Shown here piece by piece: positions 50,566 to 59,760 of a stretch of 64,000 nt of DNA. The stretch's first letter is position 1. Each line of letters starts with the position of its first letter. The translations under genes and the position numbers were made by a program. The stretch comes from Cytophagaceae bacterium (GTDB lineage: Bacteria; Bacteroidota; Bacteroidia; Cytophagales; Cytophagaceae). Under the pieces are notes generated by a model. It was not told the origin of the DNA and ran no database searches. It worked only from the letters and a program-made list of their open reading frames with translations. The stretch covers positions 1 to 64,000 of the forward strand of contig JALONM010000003.1 of NCBI GenBank assembly GCA_025454925.1, in the 5' to 3' direction.

Positions 50566-51417
50566 ATGCATGTTGATGACGTCTCATTTTTTTTAACCGG
50601 ACATCGGGGAGCCAGGGGGTTGTTTCCGGAAAATTCAATTCCAGGTTTTTTGCATACTTTGGAGCATCCTGTTAATGCCATTGAACTGGATGTCATCATC
50701 AGCAAGGATAATCAGGTAGTGGTATCGCATGAACCATGGCTGCATCCGGAGTTTTGCCTGAATGAGAATGGCGAGCGCATTACTGAATCGGAGGCACTCT
50801 CCTACAATCTTTACCAGATGCCTTATCAAACGATGTTGCAATTTGATTGCGGCAGTGCATTGCATCCCAGATTTCCGATGCAAAAAAAAATTTCAGTACA
50901 CAAACCGCTGCTTTCTGAAGTATTAGAACATTGTTTACCCAATCCTCGACAAGTGATTTGGGATATTGAAATAAAATCGGTACCAGCAGAATACGGAACA
51001 TTTCAACCTTCTCCCGATGTATTCTGCGAATTGGTATTAAAAACCTTGAAGCCATTTCTTATTCCGAAGCAAATCTTAGTGCGATCTTTTGACTATGCCC
51101 CCTTGCAGTATTTACACAGGAATTATCCGGAACTTCCGTTGTGCCTGATTGTGGAAGATAACTTGGGCTGGGATCGTCACATCGAAACCTTAGGATTTAT
51201 TCCTCAGGTTTACAGCCCTGATTTCACCTTGGTTTCAGAAACCTTACTTGAACAAGCACACGGTATGTCCTGCAAAGTAGTTCCCTGGACAGTCAATGAA
51301 ACCAGTGATATGCTGCGCCTGATAGCGCTGGGTGTGGATGGACTCATCAGCGACTATCCGGATCGTTTTGCGCATCCGGTAATACTCAGTCGTCTTCACC
51401 GGTCGTATGAATTGTAA
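50566..51417 (+). CDS. Glycerophosphodiester phosphodiesterase
   Basis: From ATG 50566 it encodes 283 residues; a TTG at 50503 would add a leader with no domain. It has the GDPD signatures LTGHRGARGLFPENSIPGFLHTLE (catalytic HRG...PENS), AIELDVIISKDNQVVVSHEP (metal-binding E-x-D and second His), VIWDIEIKS and VVPWTVNETSDMLRLIALGVDGLISDYPD. No signal peptide is seen, so it probably acts in the cytoplasm on glycerophosphodiesters from lipid turnover, giving glycerol-3-phosphate. It follows the inverted repeat at 50442-50472. Confidence 0.93.
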   Translation: MHVDDVSFFLTGHRGARGLFPENSIPGFLHTLEHPVNAIELDVIISKDNQVVVSHEPWLHPEFCLNENGERITESEALSYNLYQMPYQTMLQFDCGSALHPRFPMQKKISVHKPLLSEVLEHCLPNPRQVIWDIEIKSVPAEYGTFQPSPDVFCELVLKTLKPFLIPKQILVRSFDYAPLQYLHRNYPELPLCLIVEDNLGWDRHIETLGFIPQVYSPDFTLVSETLLEQAHGMSCKVVPWTVNETSDMLRLIALGVDGLISDYPDRFAHPVILSRLHRSYEL

Positions 51418-51445
51418 ATAAAAAAACCAATTTTTTAGCCTGCTT

Positions 51446-51811
51446 ATGATACTAGTGACACAACTGCTGATTGGCTTGATAGCTGCGGAACACTTCTACT
51501 TTTTATACTTCGAAATGTTTGCCTGGGAAACCATTGGAAAAAAAACATTCAAATCACTTCCAGCTCATTTGTTTGGCCCCACCAAGGGGCTGGCAGCCAA
51601 TCAGGGATTATACAATGGTTTTCTGGCTGCAGGACTAATTTGGTCTTTGTGCATTTCCGATCCGGCCTGGTCAAAAAACATAGCTGTCTATTTTCTTGGT
51701 TGTGTAATCGTAGCAGGAGTATACGGCGCTTTTTCTGCAAGTAAAAAAATATTTTGGGTACAAGCAGCTCCTGCCTTGGTAACCTTGGCATTGGTGTCTT
51801 TTTATAGATAA
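51446..51811 (+). CDS. DUF1304 membrane protein
   Basis: The 121 residues have about four membrane helices and match DUF1304: AAEHFYFLYFEMFAWET is the signature at the N-terminus, and LAANQGLYNGFLAAGLIW the second. The C-terminus is AAPALVTLALVSFYR. Its role is unknown. It starts 28 bases after the phosphodiesterase stop and may be co-transcribed with it. Confidence 0.9.
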   Translation: MILVTQLLIGLIAAEHFYFLYFEMFAWETIGKKTFKSLPAHLFGPTKGLAANQGLYNGFLAAGLIWSLCISDPAWSKNIAVYFLGCVIVAGVYGAFSASKKIFWVQAAPALVTLALVSFYR

Positions 51812-51886
51812 TGAAATAGAACCGGTGGCAAGGGATGTACAAAAAAGTCAACCGTGCGGGGATTTTTTTTGATCCACACTATTTTT

Positions 51887-52705
51887 CTACCTGTCTTGAT
51901 CTTTTTCCATGCGACTAGAATTGTTCGCTCCTGGAGCAGATGGTTCAGGCATATTGTTATCGCTGCTTCCTGGAGTTTGTTGTACCATAGAACGTTTTTT
52001 TGCCATTGGCTCTCTATTCCGGTTTCGCCGACTCCATTTCTTTACCCAATATAAATAGACAACATACAATGATTCTCCATCGGTTTTTATAAAAAATAGT
52101 AAGTACAACACCATGGGGAGGCTGATACTTAAAACAGGTACATAATGTTGCCACGCTGTTGAAGGATCATATAATATTGCCATGACCAAGCCTGCGAGAC
52201 TGCCCATGGCATGTGCTTCATGGCATATCCCATCGTTGCGCCGATATGATTTATAAATGGTGTAAACAATGTAAAGAAATCCATACAGCCAGGATGGCAA
52301 TGGAATAATTCCCCATGCAACTATATCAACTTCGGGCATTAAAACTATTACAGCACTTACCAAACCCGCAACAGCCCCTGAAGCGCCTACAGCAGAATAT
52401 TGAGGATACTTGCGATAGGTATAGTATACAAATGCAGAGGACGCCAACAGGCTAATAAAATAAATCAAAAGCATCCACCCTGGGCCGTAAGCATCCTCCA
52501 GCAAATACCCAAAAAGCACCAGGGCAATCATATTAAACAGCAGGTGTTGTTGCGATAGATGCACAAATCCGCATGTTATCATTCGGCGCAGTTGTCCCTC
52601 CTGAATAGCGCCAACCTCCAGCTTCCAAGCATTCATAAATGTCGTCCTGGTAAATCCCAGGTAACTGATCCATATATGTAGAATCATTAAGGCAACGGAG
52701 GCCAT
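51887..52705 (-). CDS. Rhomboid-family intramembrane serine protease
   Basis: The 272 residues have six or more hydrophobic helices and the rhomboid features FVHLSQQHLLFNMIALVLFGYLLE, the active-site serine in SAVGASGAVAGL (GxSG) and the catalytic histidine in HEAHAMGSLAG. It cleaves transmembrane substrates within the lipid bilayer; the substrates are unknown. A Ser/Asn/Pro-rich soluble tail (about 225-272) follows the membrane domain. It converges on the DUF1304 gene and is divergent from the T9SS cargo gene, with a 253-base gap that holds nothing recognisable. Confidence 0.9.
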   Translation of the reverse strand: MASVALMILHIWISYLGFTRTTFMNAWKLEVGAIQEGQLRRMITCGFVHLSQQHLLFNMIALVLFGYLLEDAYGPGWMLLIYFISLLASSAFVYYTYRKYPQYSAVGASGAVAGLVSAVIVLMPEVDIVAWGIIPLPSWLYGFLYIVYTIYKSYRRNDGICHEAHAMGSLAGLVMAILYDPSTAWQHYVPVLSISLPMVLYLLFFIKTDGESLYVVYLYWVKKWSRRNRNREPMAKKRSMVQQTPGSSDNNMPEPSAPGANNSSRMEKDQDR

Positions 52706-52958
52706 CTCAATTCAATAAAATTCCAACATCCGATAATTTCAAACGAATATCGCAATTATACTATTTCCAACCATAGCCAACAAAATAATCCAATAAATAG
52801 CTTACATAAATCAAGAAAACGAACTAGTAACAAAAAATTATTATACAATTTCGGAGGAAGCCATGAGAAAGGCGTACCTTCGTAGTATATTCATTTTATC
52901 CGGTAAATGGAACAGAGGAAAATTGCCGGACCTGCAGCATCTATTAGAATTTTGAATT

Positions 52959-54719
52959 ATGAAAGCACGCTATTTCCTCCTCGGTTTATCTCTAACCATT
53001 GCCTGTTTTACGACCTCGCAGGCTCAGGTAAATGCCTATGCGAAAGTACAAAGCATCGCCGGAGCGATACTTCAGGTCACGCATGTGCATGAAAACGTTG
53101 GCACATTCGAAATCGGCCAAGAGGTGATTTTGTTGCAAATGCAGGATGGTTCTTTATCCAACACCAGCAACACCAGCAGTTTTGGCAACTTAGGCAGCAT
53201 ACAAAGTGCGGGTATGTATGAAATCGCCACGATATCCAATATCGTGGAATCAGGGGGAGTTCCGCAACTGATTGAACTTAGCCACACACCATCTCTTTCT
53301 TTTCACGCAGCAACTTCCTTGCAGCTCATTTCCTATCCAGTGCTGGGAAGCGGGAATTTCACTACAACTTCTGCCCTTACTGCATTGCCCTGGAATGGAT
53401 TTATTGGCGGAGTGGTTGTCTTTCAGGTGCATGGGAAATTATTTCTCAACCATCCTGTGCATGCGGATCTGGCGGGCTTCAGAGGAGGAAATAAATCCGG
53501 CAACGATGGCAGCACCTGTATTTCTACTACCTATATCAGTCAAGGAGCTGCGCAGCATGGCGCCAAAGGTGAAGGTATTTTCCCGGGTGTTTACGGACAT
53601 TCTACACACCCCTACGCGCATGGAAGAGCGCCAATTATCAATGGCGGTGGCGGTGGAAGTTCTCATAATTCCGGTGGTGGTGGTGGTGGAAATTTTTTAC
53701 CCGGTGAAAATGGAGGCGACGGATGGAATTGCAGCAGTTCGTCGTTTGGATTAGGTGCGTATGATTTATCGGCCCAGGCCAGTACAAGCCGCTTGTTCAT
53801 GGGCGGTGGCGGCGGAGGTGGCCAGGAAAACAACAGCCAGGGTTCCAATGGTGCCAACGGGGGAGGAATTGTGTGGATAAAAGCCGACAGCATTATCATT
53901 CAACAATGCCTGGCTACGATATCGGCCAAAGGTGGAAATGCCACCAATGCCACCTCGGATGGAGCCGGTGGTGCTGGTGGTGGTGGTTCCATCATCCTAT
54001 GGACCCAAGGGATGCGAAAATCGAATGCTTGTGCCTATACCATTGATGCCAGTGGTGGAAGAGGTGGCAATGTAATTAGTTTGAGCGCTCACGGCGGCGG
54101 CGGCGGCGGTGGCGGAGGAATGGTGTATTCGCCTATGAGTGCGTTTCCTCCCGGCATACAAATCAATCAAAGTACCGGTCCCTCTGGACTGAATAATCTT
54201 CCTCTTTCTTCCTCGCTTATCGCATTCGAGGCAAGCTTAAACCATCCATGGGTATTTGTCCGTTGGAAAATTCTGGAGGATAAAGACGTAGAGCAATATG
54301 TGTGCTGGGGTTCTTCTGATGGAAAGGACTGGAAAAAAATAATGCATTCACAAGCCAAGGGCTCGGAGGGCTTGCAGGAATACTCCCAGGAATTTCTCTG
54401 GGAAAGCCGGATGGCATACCTGCGCTTGAGCATTGAAACCCGCTATGGACGAAGCTTTTCGGAGGTTGTGTCCTTGAACAGTTCCGAAAGTAATGACGCA
54501 CTGCCGTATCCGAATCCGGCGGAAAGTTTTATAAAAGTACCTACCAGCTTTATACAGGGACGCTACCGAATTTCAAATCTCAACGGAAAGGAACTAATGG
54601 CTGCACCGCTCCTTTTAGACGAAGTGCCTGTGCAAGAGCTTCCTCCAGCTCTATATTTACTGGAGGTTTGGAGTGCCAGCGGTGAAGAACACAAGGTTTT
54701 TACTTTTCATAAAAACTAA
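52959..54719 (+). CDS. Glycine-rich secreted protein with T9SS type A sorting domain
   Basis: The 586 residues begin with a signal peptide (ends TTSQAQ). A beta-rich region (about 25-190) precedes poly-glycine stretches (INGGGGGSSHNSGGGGGGN, about 225-390) that alternate with conserved SAKGGNAT / DASGGRGGN segments. A PKD- or jelly-roll-like domain (about 410-500) precedes the type A C-terminal domain: YPNPAESFIKVP...YRISNLNGKELM...LYLLEVWSASGEEHKVFTFHKN. The last 70 residues target export by T9SS. The function is probably a surface matrix or adhesion protein. The glycine codons produce GGTGGTGG repeats. Confidence 0.88.
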   Translation: MKARYFLLGLSLTIACFTTSQAQVNAYAKVQSIAGAILQVTHVHENVGTFEIGQEVILLQMQDGSLSNTSNTSSFGNLGSIQSAGMYEIATISNIVESGGVPQLIELSHTPSLSFHAATSLQLISYPVLGSGNFTTTSALTALPWNGFIGGVVVFQVHGKLFLNHPVHADLAGFRGGNKSGNDGSTCISTTYISQGAAQHGAKGEGIFPGVYGHSTHPYAHGRAPIINGGGGGSSHNSGGGGGGNFLPGENGGDGWNCSSSSFGLGAYDLSAQASTSRLFMGGGGGGGQENNSQGSNGANGGGIVWIKADSIIIQQCLATISAKGGNATNATSDGAGGAGGGGSIILWTQGMRKSNACAYTIDASGGRGGNVISLSAHGGGGGGGGGMVYSPMSAFPPGIQINQSTGPSGLNNLPLSSSLIAFEASLNHPWVFVRWKILEDKDVEQYVCWGSSDGKDWKKIMHSQAKGSEGLQEYSQEFLWESRMAYLRLSIETRYGRSFSEVVSLNSSESNDALPYPNPAESFIKVPTSFIQGRYRISNLNGKELMAAPLLLDEVPVQELPPALYLLEVWSASGEEHKVFTFHKN

Positions 54720-54735
54720 GGTCTACAGCAGTTTT

Positions 54736-54784
54736 ATTATACCTACTATTGATGCGTGTTCACCGCTTCTGCAATAGGTATAAT
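54736..54784. terminator. Bulged hairpin after the T9SS cargo gene
   Basis: ATTATAC and CTATTG on the left pair with CAATAG and GTATAAT on the right (13 bp with a 3-base bulge), 16 bases past the stop. There is no T-run on the + strand, so termination is uncertain. Confidence 0.4.
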
Positions 54785-54830
54785 CACTCCATAAGCGACT
54801 GGGAAAAGCGTTGTGGTATGAATCATGCTC

Positions 54831-54854
54831 TACTTTTTCAATAGAAATTCTTCT
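54831..54854 (-). repeat. Reverse copy of the AGAAGAATTT intergenic element
   Basis: On the reverse strand this reads AGAAGAATTTCTATTGAAAA, close to the copies at 44059 and 61220. It lies 20-44 bases before the next gene's start. Confidence 0.45.
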
Positions 54855-54874
54855 GTTGAAAACCGAAAATATAA

Positions 54875-55576
54875 ATGGCTAGTGTACATCGATCTCTAAA
54901 ACTTATTGGTATTTATCTGGTTGTTCAAGCAGCTTTTCTGAGTTGTGAACCAGGTCCGGCTGTAACGAAGCAAAGTGATTCGTTGGCAAAAGCCGAAGCG
55001 TTTGCATATGCTATACCGGCTACACTTCCCTTGCACCTGGATCGGATGGACTGGGAAAACGAATCTCGGATACCTATTGAAAAGGACGCCCGCGCCATAA
55101 TCAACGCTGAAGTGCAGACCTATTGGCATCCTTTCAACCTTGAAGGACTTCCCGTTTCCGATAGCTATTTTAATACCCTTTGCATCAAAGATTCGAATCT
55201 TTTGATGTTTCTGGTCTTGTTACAAAATCCGGTAACCAGTGAAATCATTGGCAAGGTCATTTTTTTTGATGCTTCCCAAAAAAGAAGTGCTGCTCCTTCC
55301 TTTGACTTCAAGTGCTATGCAATGTATGAAAAGGTGGATGGTAAGTTGGTAAGCTCTTCGTTGAAGAAGACGTTGGGCATTCTTGATCCAGAAATTAGAT
55401 CTTGCGATTTTAATGCCGATGGGAAACCTGATTTCCATTTCAAGAGGCTCCTGCACAACGGAACGTATAATGCCTTGCTCAGCACTATTATCACCCTAAA
55501 GGACAACACGCTGGATACCCTGTATTTCTGCGAGCAACCGTTGGGCCCATGGTCGGAGAAAAAAGATTGTTTTTGA
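54875..55576 (+). CDS. Putative lipoprotein, unknown function
   Basis: The 233 residues have a lipobox (AAFLSC, Cys about 24) with EPGP after it. The mature part has a helical start and a beta-rich domain (FNTLCIKDSNLLMFLVLLQNPVTSEIIGKVIFFD) and a D-x-N-x-D-G calcium-like loop (DFNADGKPDFHF). The family was not recognised. It is probably exposed on the outer membrane. It converges on the glycosyltransferase gene at 55652, with a small hairpin at 55615-55633 between them. Confidence 0.7.
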   Translation: MASVHRSLKLIGIYLVVQAAFLSCEPGPAVTKQSDSLAKAEAFAYAIPATLPLHLDRMDWENESRIPIEKDARAIINAEVQTYWHPFNLEGLPVSDSYFNTLCIKDSNLLMFLVLLQNPVTSEIIGKVIFFDASQKRSAAPSFDFKCYAMYEKVDGKLVSSSLKKTLGILDPEIRSCDFNADGKPDFHFKRLLHNGTYNALLSTIITLKDNTLDTLYFCEQPLGPWSEKKDCF

Positions 55577-55614
55577 CCGTTTATTGGTTTTGAAAAACCC
55601 ATACACAAAGGAAA

Positions 55615-55633
55615 GCTATTTTTGATAAATAGC
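55615..55633. terminator. Short hairpin between convergent genes
   Basis: GCTATTT (55615-55621) pairs with AAATAGC (55627-55633) around five bases. It lacks a good T-run and is a weak candidate. Confidence 0.35.
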
Positions 55634-55651
55634 AGGGCTGGCATCACGGTG

Positions 55652-56413
55652 CTAGGAAAACAAAGGTTTGATTTTGTAAAACCACACCGCTCGAATGGAA
55701 ATCCACATGTGAGCAAGGACAGTAGGCAGCCATCCGAAATGGCTCGAAAGCACGCTGAATCGATCGCGCAGCGACTGTTTCAACCGTTTATCAGAAAGTC
55801 CGCCTTTTAAATACCTGGAAATTATAACCGGAGCCTGGTATACCCTGGTGGATTTTTTCAGAGACGCGATGATCCAATCAATGTCGGCACAATAGGGATG
55901 CGCTATATCAAAAGCTGGAGCGAGACTGCTACGAATTAAAATCGACTGATGACAAACCACCATTCCAAATCGAAAATCGGTCCAGCGCATTTGCGCAGGC
56001 AATCGATGCGGTGTACATTGACTTCGGGTGCCTAATTCCTTTCCCTGCTCATCAATCATCATGGTTTCCCCATAAAGGATATCAGCATCAGCAGGAGCTT
56101 GCATGAATATTTTTTCCAGGACGGTAGATGAAAAAAAAGTATCCCCGGCATTCATAAAGAGAATGTATTCTCCCTTTGCCATGGCAAGTCCTTTGTTCAT
56201 AGCATCGTAAAGACCCTTGTCGGGTTCGCTGATCCAACGGGTAATTCGGGAGGCATTACTATGAATCAACTCCAGTGTGCCGTCGGTAGAATTACCGTCT
56301 ATTACCAGGTACTCGTAAGAAGTAAACGTTTGAGAAAAAATACTGTCGAAGGTTGCAGGCAGCCATGCGGCTCCGTTGTATACCACCGTAACGATTGATA
56401 CCTTGACGGCCAT
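55652..56413 (-). CDS. Glycosyltransferase family 2
   Basis: The 253 residues contain the GT-A signature VSIVTVVYNGAAWLPATFDSIFSQTF, EYLVIDGNSTDGT, SEPDKGLYDAMNKGLAMAKGEYILFMNAGDTFF (DxD-like NAGD) and RISRYLKGGLS-type C-terminal region. No membrane helix is present, so it is cytoplasmic and adds one sugar to a growing glycan. It starts six bases after the stop of the NeuD-like gene, on the same strand, and is co-transcribed with it. Confidence 0.9.
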   Translation of the reverse strand: MAVKVSIVTVVYNGAAWLPATFDSIFSQTFTSYEYLVIDGNSTDGTLELIHSNASRITRWISEPDKGLYDAMNKGLAMAKGEYILFMNAGDTFFSSTVLEKIFMQAPADADILYGETMMIDEQGKELGTRSQCTPHRLPAQMRWTDFRFGMVVCHQSILIRSSLAPAFDIAHPYCADIDWIIASLKKSTRVYQAPVIISRYLKGGLSDKRLKQSLRDRFSVLSSHFGWLPTVLAHMWISIRAVWFYKIKPLFS

Positions 56414-56419
56414 TGGAAA

Positions 56420-57028
56420 TTATTTGATTTTGGCAGCCGGGCTACCTACGTATGTTCCGGGTTCGGTGATGTCCTTAATAACCGTGGCACCGGCTCCAAT
56501 AACGACGTTGGAGCACACAGAAATATTATTAATCAATTTGGATCCAACGCCCATGAATACATTGTCGCCCACTTTGCATTGTCCGGAAACCACAGCACAA
56601 GGAGCAAAGTGACAATGACTGCCTACTACGGCCTCGTGCTCAATAATGGCACCGTTGTTTACAATGTTGTTGTCGCCAATTACAGAATCGGGGCCGATAA
56701 GGGTAAAATTAGCAATAAAATTTCCATGCCCCAGTTTGGCATTGATGCCAATATGCGAAGAATTGGAAACTACATTAGTAAAGCCAAATTTGGCGTATTT
56801 GTCAAATACCCGTTTGCGTGTTTTGTTATCGCCAATGGCAATAATGACGCGACCTTCTATGTGATCCTTGGTTTCATTGATGACCGGATGTCCGAGAATT
56901 TTTTTCCCCGGAGAAGCGGTAATATCTACGAATACTACCGATGATTTTGGCTCAGACTGAAGGAAAGTATCCGCGACACTTTTGGAATGACCTCCTGCTC
57001 CTACGATAACAAGTTTTTTAGAACTCAT
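56420..57028 (-). CDS. NeuD/PglD-type sugar O- or N-acyltransferase
   Basis: The 202 residues have a small N-terminal Rossmann-like domain (LVIVGAGGHSKSVADTFLQ, DITASPGKKILGHPVI) and a C-terminal left-handed beta-helix with hexapeptide repeats (IGPDSVIGDNNIVNNGAIIEHEAVVG, CKVGDNVFMGVGSKLINNISVCSNVVIGAGATVIKDITEPGTYVGSPA). It is typical of NeuD and PglD acetyltransferases that act on nucleotide-linked or lipid-linked sugars. His in IEHEA is the likely catalytic residue. It leads a two-gene operon with the GT2. Confidence 0.92.
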   Translation of the reverse strand: MSSKKLVIVGAGGHSKSVADTFLQSEPKSSVVFVDITASPGKKILGHPVINETKDHIEGRVIIAIGDNKTRKRVFDKYAKFGFTNVVSNSSHIGINAKLGHGNFIANFTLIGPDSVIGDNNIVNNGAIIEHEAVVGSHCHFAPCAVVSGQCKVGDNVFMGVGSKLINNISVCSNVVIGAGATVIKDITEPGTYVGSPAAKIK

Positions 57029-57163
57029 AAAAAAAGTATTTAATCTTCCGGCAAAACAAAAATCCTCAAAAATATAGGTTTATGTATATATTTACGGAAG
57101 AAAAACAGAAACGACTGTAATAATAGTGTATTTTTATTTCAAAATTAAAAGTATAAGCATCGC

Positions 57164-59692
57164 ATGAAAAATAATTTCTGGAAAAAGCTGATGCCACATG
57201 CCATCGCTTGTTCCATTTTTTTGGTTATTACCTCTCTGTACCATTTCCCCGCCCTGTCAGGGCGTAAGCTCGTGCAGAATGACGTGGTTCAGTCTGCAGG
57301 CAACCTGCAGGAAGCTACGGAGTATAAGAAAAAAGGCGAAGCAATACTTTGGTCGAATTCCATGTTTAGTGGAATGCCTGTATGGCGCGGTACCGATAAC
57401 AACGTATTCAAAACCATCCATTATACGTTGTTCACGTTGATGCACCCGGCTATCGTCATGACCTTCCTGGCGTTCCTGGGTTTTTATGTTATGATGCTAC
57501 CTATGCGAGCTACGCCTCTGGTGGCCTTTTTAACTAGTTCAGCTTTTGCGTTATCCTCATTTAATATTGTTAGTATAGAAGCCGGACACATCAACAAAGT
57601 GCTGGACATGGCTCTGATGGCCCCTGTTCTCGGTGGTATGTTTTTGGTATACAAAAAGAAATACTGGGAAGGGGCTTTGGTTACGCTAATCTTCCTGGGT
57701 CTTCATATTTACTACGCGCACTATCAGATCAGTTATTACCTCATTATTCTTATCGGCTTTTATTTTATTTCAGAGCTAATCTTCCGGATTCTGAGAAAAG
57801 ATCTTTCGAGCTTTGTAAAAGGCTCCCTCATTTTAGCCGGTGTCGCCTTGTTGGCCGTTGCCCCCAACCTCACCAAAATCTATACGAATTACGTATACAG
57901 CAAAAGCACTACCCGCGGTGGTTCGGAACTTACCGAACGTCAGAAGAAAAACGATGCGGGAGGTTTGGATAAAGAATACGCTTTATCCTGGTCGAATGGT
58001 GTGGATGAGGTGCTGACCATATATGTTCCGTATTTGTATGGAGGCTCCTCGAATGAAAACATTGGAAAAAACAGTGCGCTTGGGAAAGTGTTGCGGAACT
58101 ATGATCCGGAAACTGCCAAGCAATTTGTCGCCAATGCTCCCCTCTATTACGGGCCTCAACCTTTTACTTCGGGGCCGGTTTATTTCGGCGCCATCATCGT
58201 ATTTTTATTCTTCCTGGGCTTAGTCATAGTCGATCATCCTGCCAAATGGTGGATTTTGGGTGCTAGTGTATTTTCTTTATTTATGTCGATGGGCAAACAT
58301 TTTCCTGCTCTTACGAATATCCTGTTTGACTTTTTCCCGCTGTACAACAAATTCCGTTCGGTAACGATGGCCATGTGTATTGCCATGGTTACCTTCCCAT
58401 TGCTGGGTGGATTGGCCCTGCTGAAAATTATGCGTGGTGAAGTGGAAGAACGCAAGCTGATGATGGGATTGGGCGCAGCACTCGCCGGCTGTTTGTTAAT
58501 TGTGGTGTATGCCATTAGCGTGCCCGACGGCAGAGGGTATCCGGTGGTGACCGTAGGTGCCAATCAAACCTTAAAACAAATTGCCGATAGCACCGGCATC
58601 GCTGAGCAAACCTTGGTTGGACTTAATCCTTCGTTGTCCAAAGGCATTCGTCCGGGAATGGAAATTGAAGTACCGCCTATGAATTATCCGGTGGAAATTT
58701 TAGAAGCCTTAACCGAAGACCGCTTGAATCTGGCCAGCAGCGACGCTTTCCGTTCGTTTTTATTTTCATTACTGGCGGCCGGCCTGATTTGGGCCATTCA
58801 TAAAAAGTGGTTACAAACGAATTATTCGTTGGCCGCTCTTTGCTTTCTGGTATTGGTGGATTTATTTTTCATTGATAAACGATACCTGGGTTCGGATGAT
58901 TTTAAGCCGGCCAAATACATGGAAAAGGTATTTGCCACGACAGCTGCCGATGATTACATTTTGAAAGATACCAGTTATTACCGTGTGCTGAATACGGCGA
59001 AAAACCCATTCAACGATGCTACGACCTCGTATCACCATCATTCGGTGGGTGGCTATAGTGCTATTAAACTGGGGCGCTACCAGGAGCTTATTGAATACCA
59101 CATTCAACGCAATAACATTGCGGTGTTAAACATGCTGAATACAAAGTATGTGATTATGCAGGACCAGAAAACCGGACAGGTGATGCCTCAACGCAACCCT
59201 GGAGCACTGGGGAATGCCTGGCTGGTGCGCGATGTGAAGATGGTAGAAAACGCTGATGCGGAAATTGCCGAACTGAGCAACCTTAATCCGGCGAACACTG
59301 TAATTGTAGACAAGCGTTTTGAAAATCAACTGAAAAATGTTTCGCTTGAATTTGACAGTACGGCCTCCATCCGGTTTTTAAGTTATCATCCCGACCGCTT
59401 GCGTTACGAATCCAATGCTGCCCGGGCTCAGGTAGCCGTGTTTTCTGAAATTTACTATCAACCGGGCTGGAACGCTTACGTGGACGGAGTTTTGACAGAT
59501 CACTTCCGGTGCAACTATGTATTGAGAGGGATGGTGCTGCCGGCCGGTAAGCATACCATTGAATTTAAATTTGAACCTGCGCACTATTTTACTACTGAAA
59601 AAGTGGTGCTGGCAGCCTCTGTATTGGTCGTGCTGGCGGTTGCTTTCTTCTTGTTCCAGTATTACCGGAACCTTAAAAAGGAAGTGGCATAA
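57164..59692 (+). CDS. YfhO-family membrane glycosyltransferase with inserted LysM-like domain
   Basis: The 842 residues have at least ten helices and YfhO features: HFPALSGRKLVQNDVVQSAGN at the start, LYHFP...D.v and WSNSMFSGMPVW, and a C-terminal periplasmic region ending YQPGWNAYVDGVLTDHF. YfhO proteins are GT-C-like and modify lipoteichoic acids or surface glycans. Residues about 460-505 resemble LysM: VTVGANQTLKQIADSTGIAEQTLVGLNP...IRPGMEIEVP. They lie between two membrane segments, in a predicted extracytoplasmic loop. This insertion is not usual and suggests attachment to peptidoglycan or chitin-like sugars. It has 71 bases to the next gene. Confidence 0.85.
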   Translation: MKNNFWKKLMPHAIACSIFLVITSLYHFPALSGRKLVQNDVVQSAGNLQEATEYKKKGEAILWSNSMFSGMPVWRGTDNNVFKTIHYTLFTLMHPAIVMTFLAFLGFYVMMLPMRATPLVAFLTSSAFALSSFNIVSIEAGHINKVLDMALMAPVLGGMFLVYKKKYWEGALVTLIFLGLHIYYAHYQISYYLIILIGFYFISELIFRILRKDLSSFVKGSLILAGVALLAVAPNLTKIYTNYVYSKSTTRGGSELTERQKKNDAGGLDKEYALSWSNGVDEVLTIYVPYLYGGSSNENIGKNSALGKVLRNYDPETAKQFVANAPLYYGPQPFTSGPVYFGAIIVFLFFLGLVIVDHPAKWWILGASVFSLFMSMGKHFPALTNILFDFFPLYNKFRSVTMAMCIAMVTFPLLGGLALLKIMRGEVEERKLMMGLGAALAGCLLIVVYAISVPDGRGYPVVTVGANQTLKQIADSTGIAEQTLVGLNPSLSKGIRPGMEIEVPPMNYPVEILEALTEDRLNLASSDAFRSFLFSLLAAGLIWAIHKKWLQTNYSLAALCFLVLVDLFFIDKRYLGSDDFKPAKYMEKVFATTAADDYILKDTSYYRVLNTAKNPFNDATTSYHHHSVGGYSAIKLGRYQELIEYHIQRNNIAVLNMLNTKYVIMQDQKTGQVMPQRNPGALGNAWLVRDVKMVENADAEIAELSNLNPANTVIVDKRFENQLKNVSLEFDSTASIRFLSYHPDRLRYESNAARAQVAVFSEIYYQPGWNAYVDGVLTDHFRCNYVLRGMVLPAGKHTIEFKFEPAHYFTTEKVVLAASVLVVLAVAFFLFQYYRNLKKEVA

Positions 59693-59760
59693 GTTTGTTA
59701 AAATTCAATTAATAGTTATTTTTACAGACATTAAAGAGTTTTACCTTAAAAAAATTACAA

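Noticed and set aside
53640-54120. GGTGGTGG-type tandem triplets that look like a repeat array
   Set aside because: They encode poly-glycine in the T9SS cargo protein; not a CRISPR or regulatory array.
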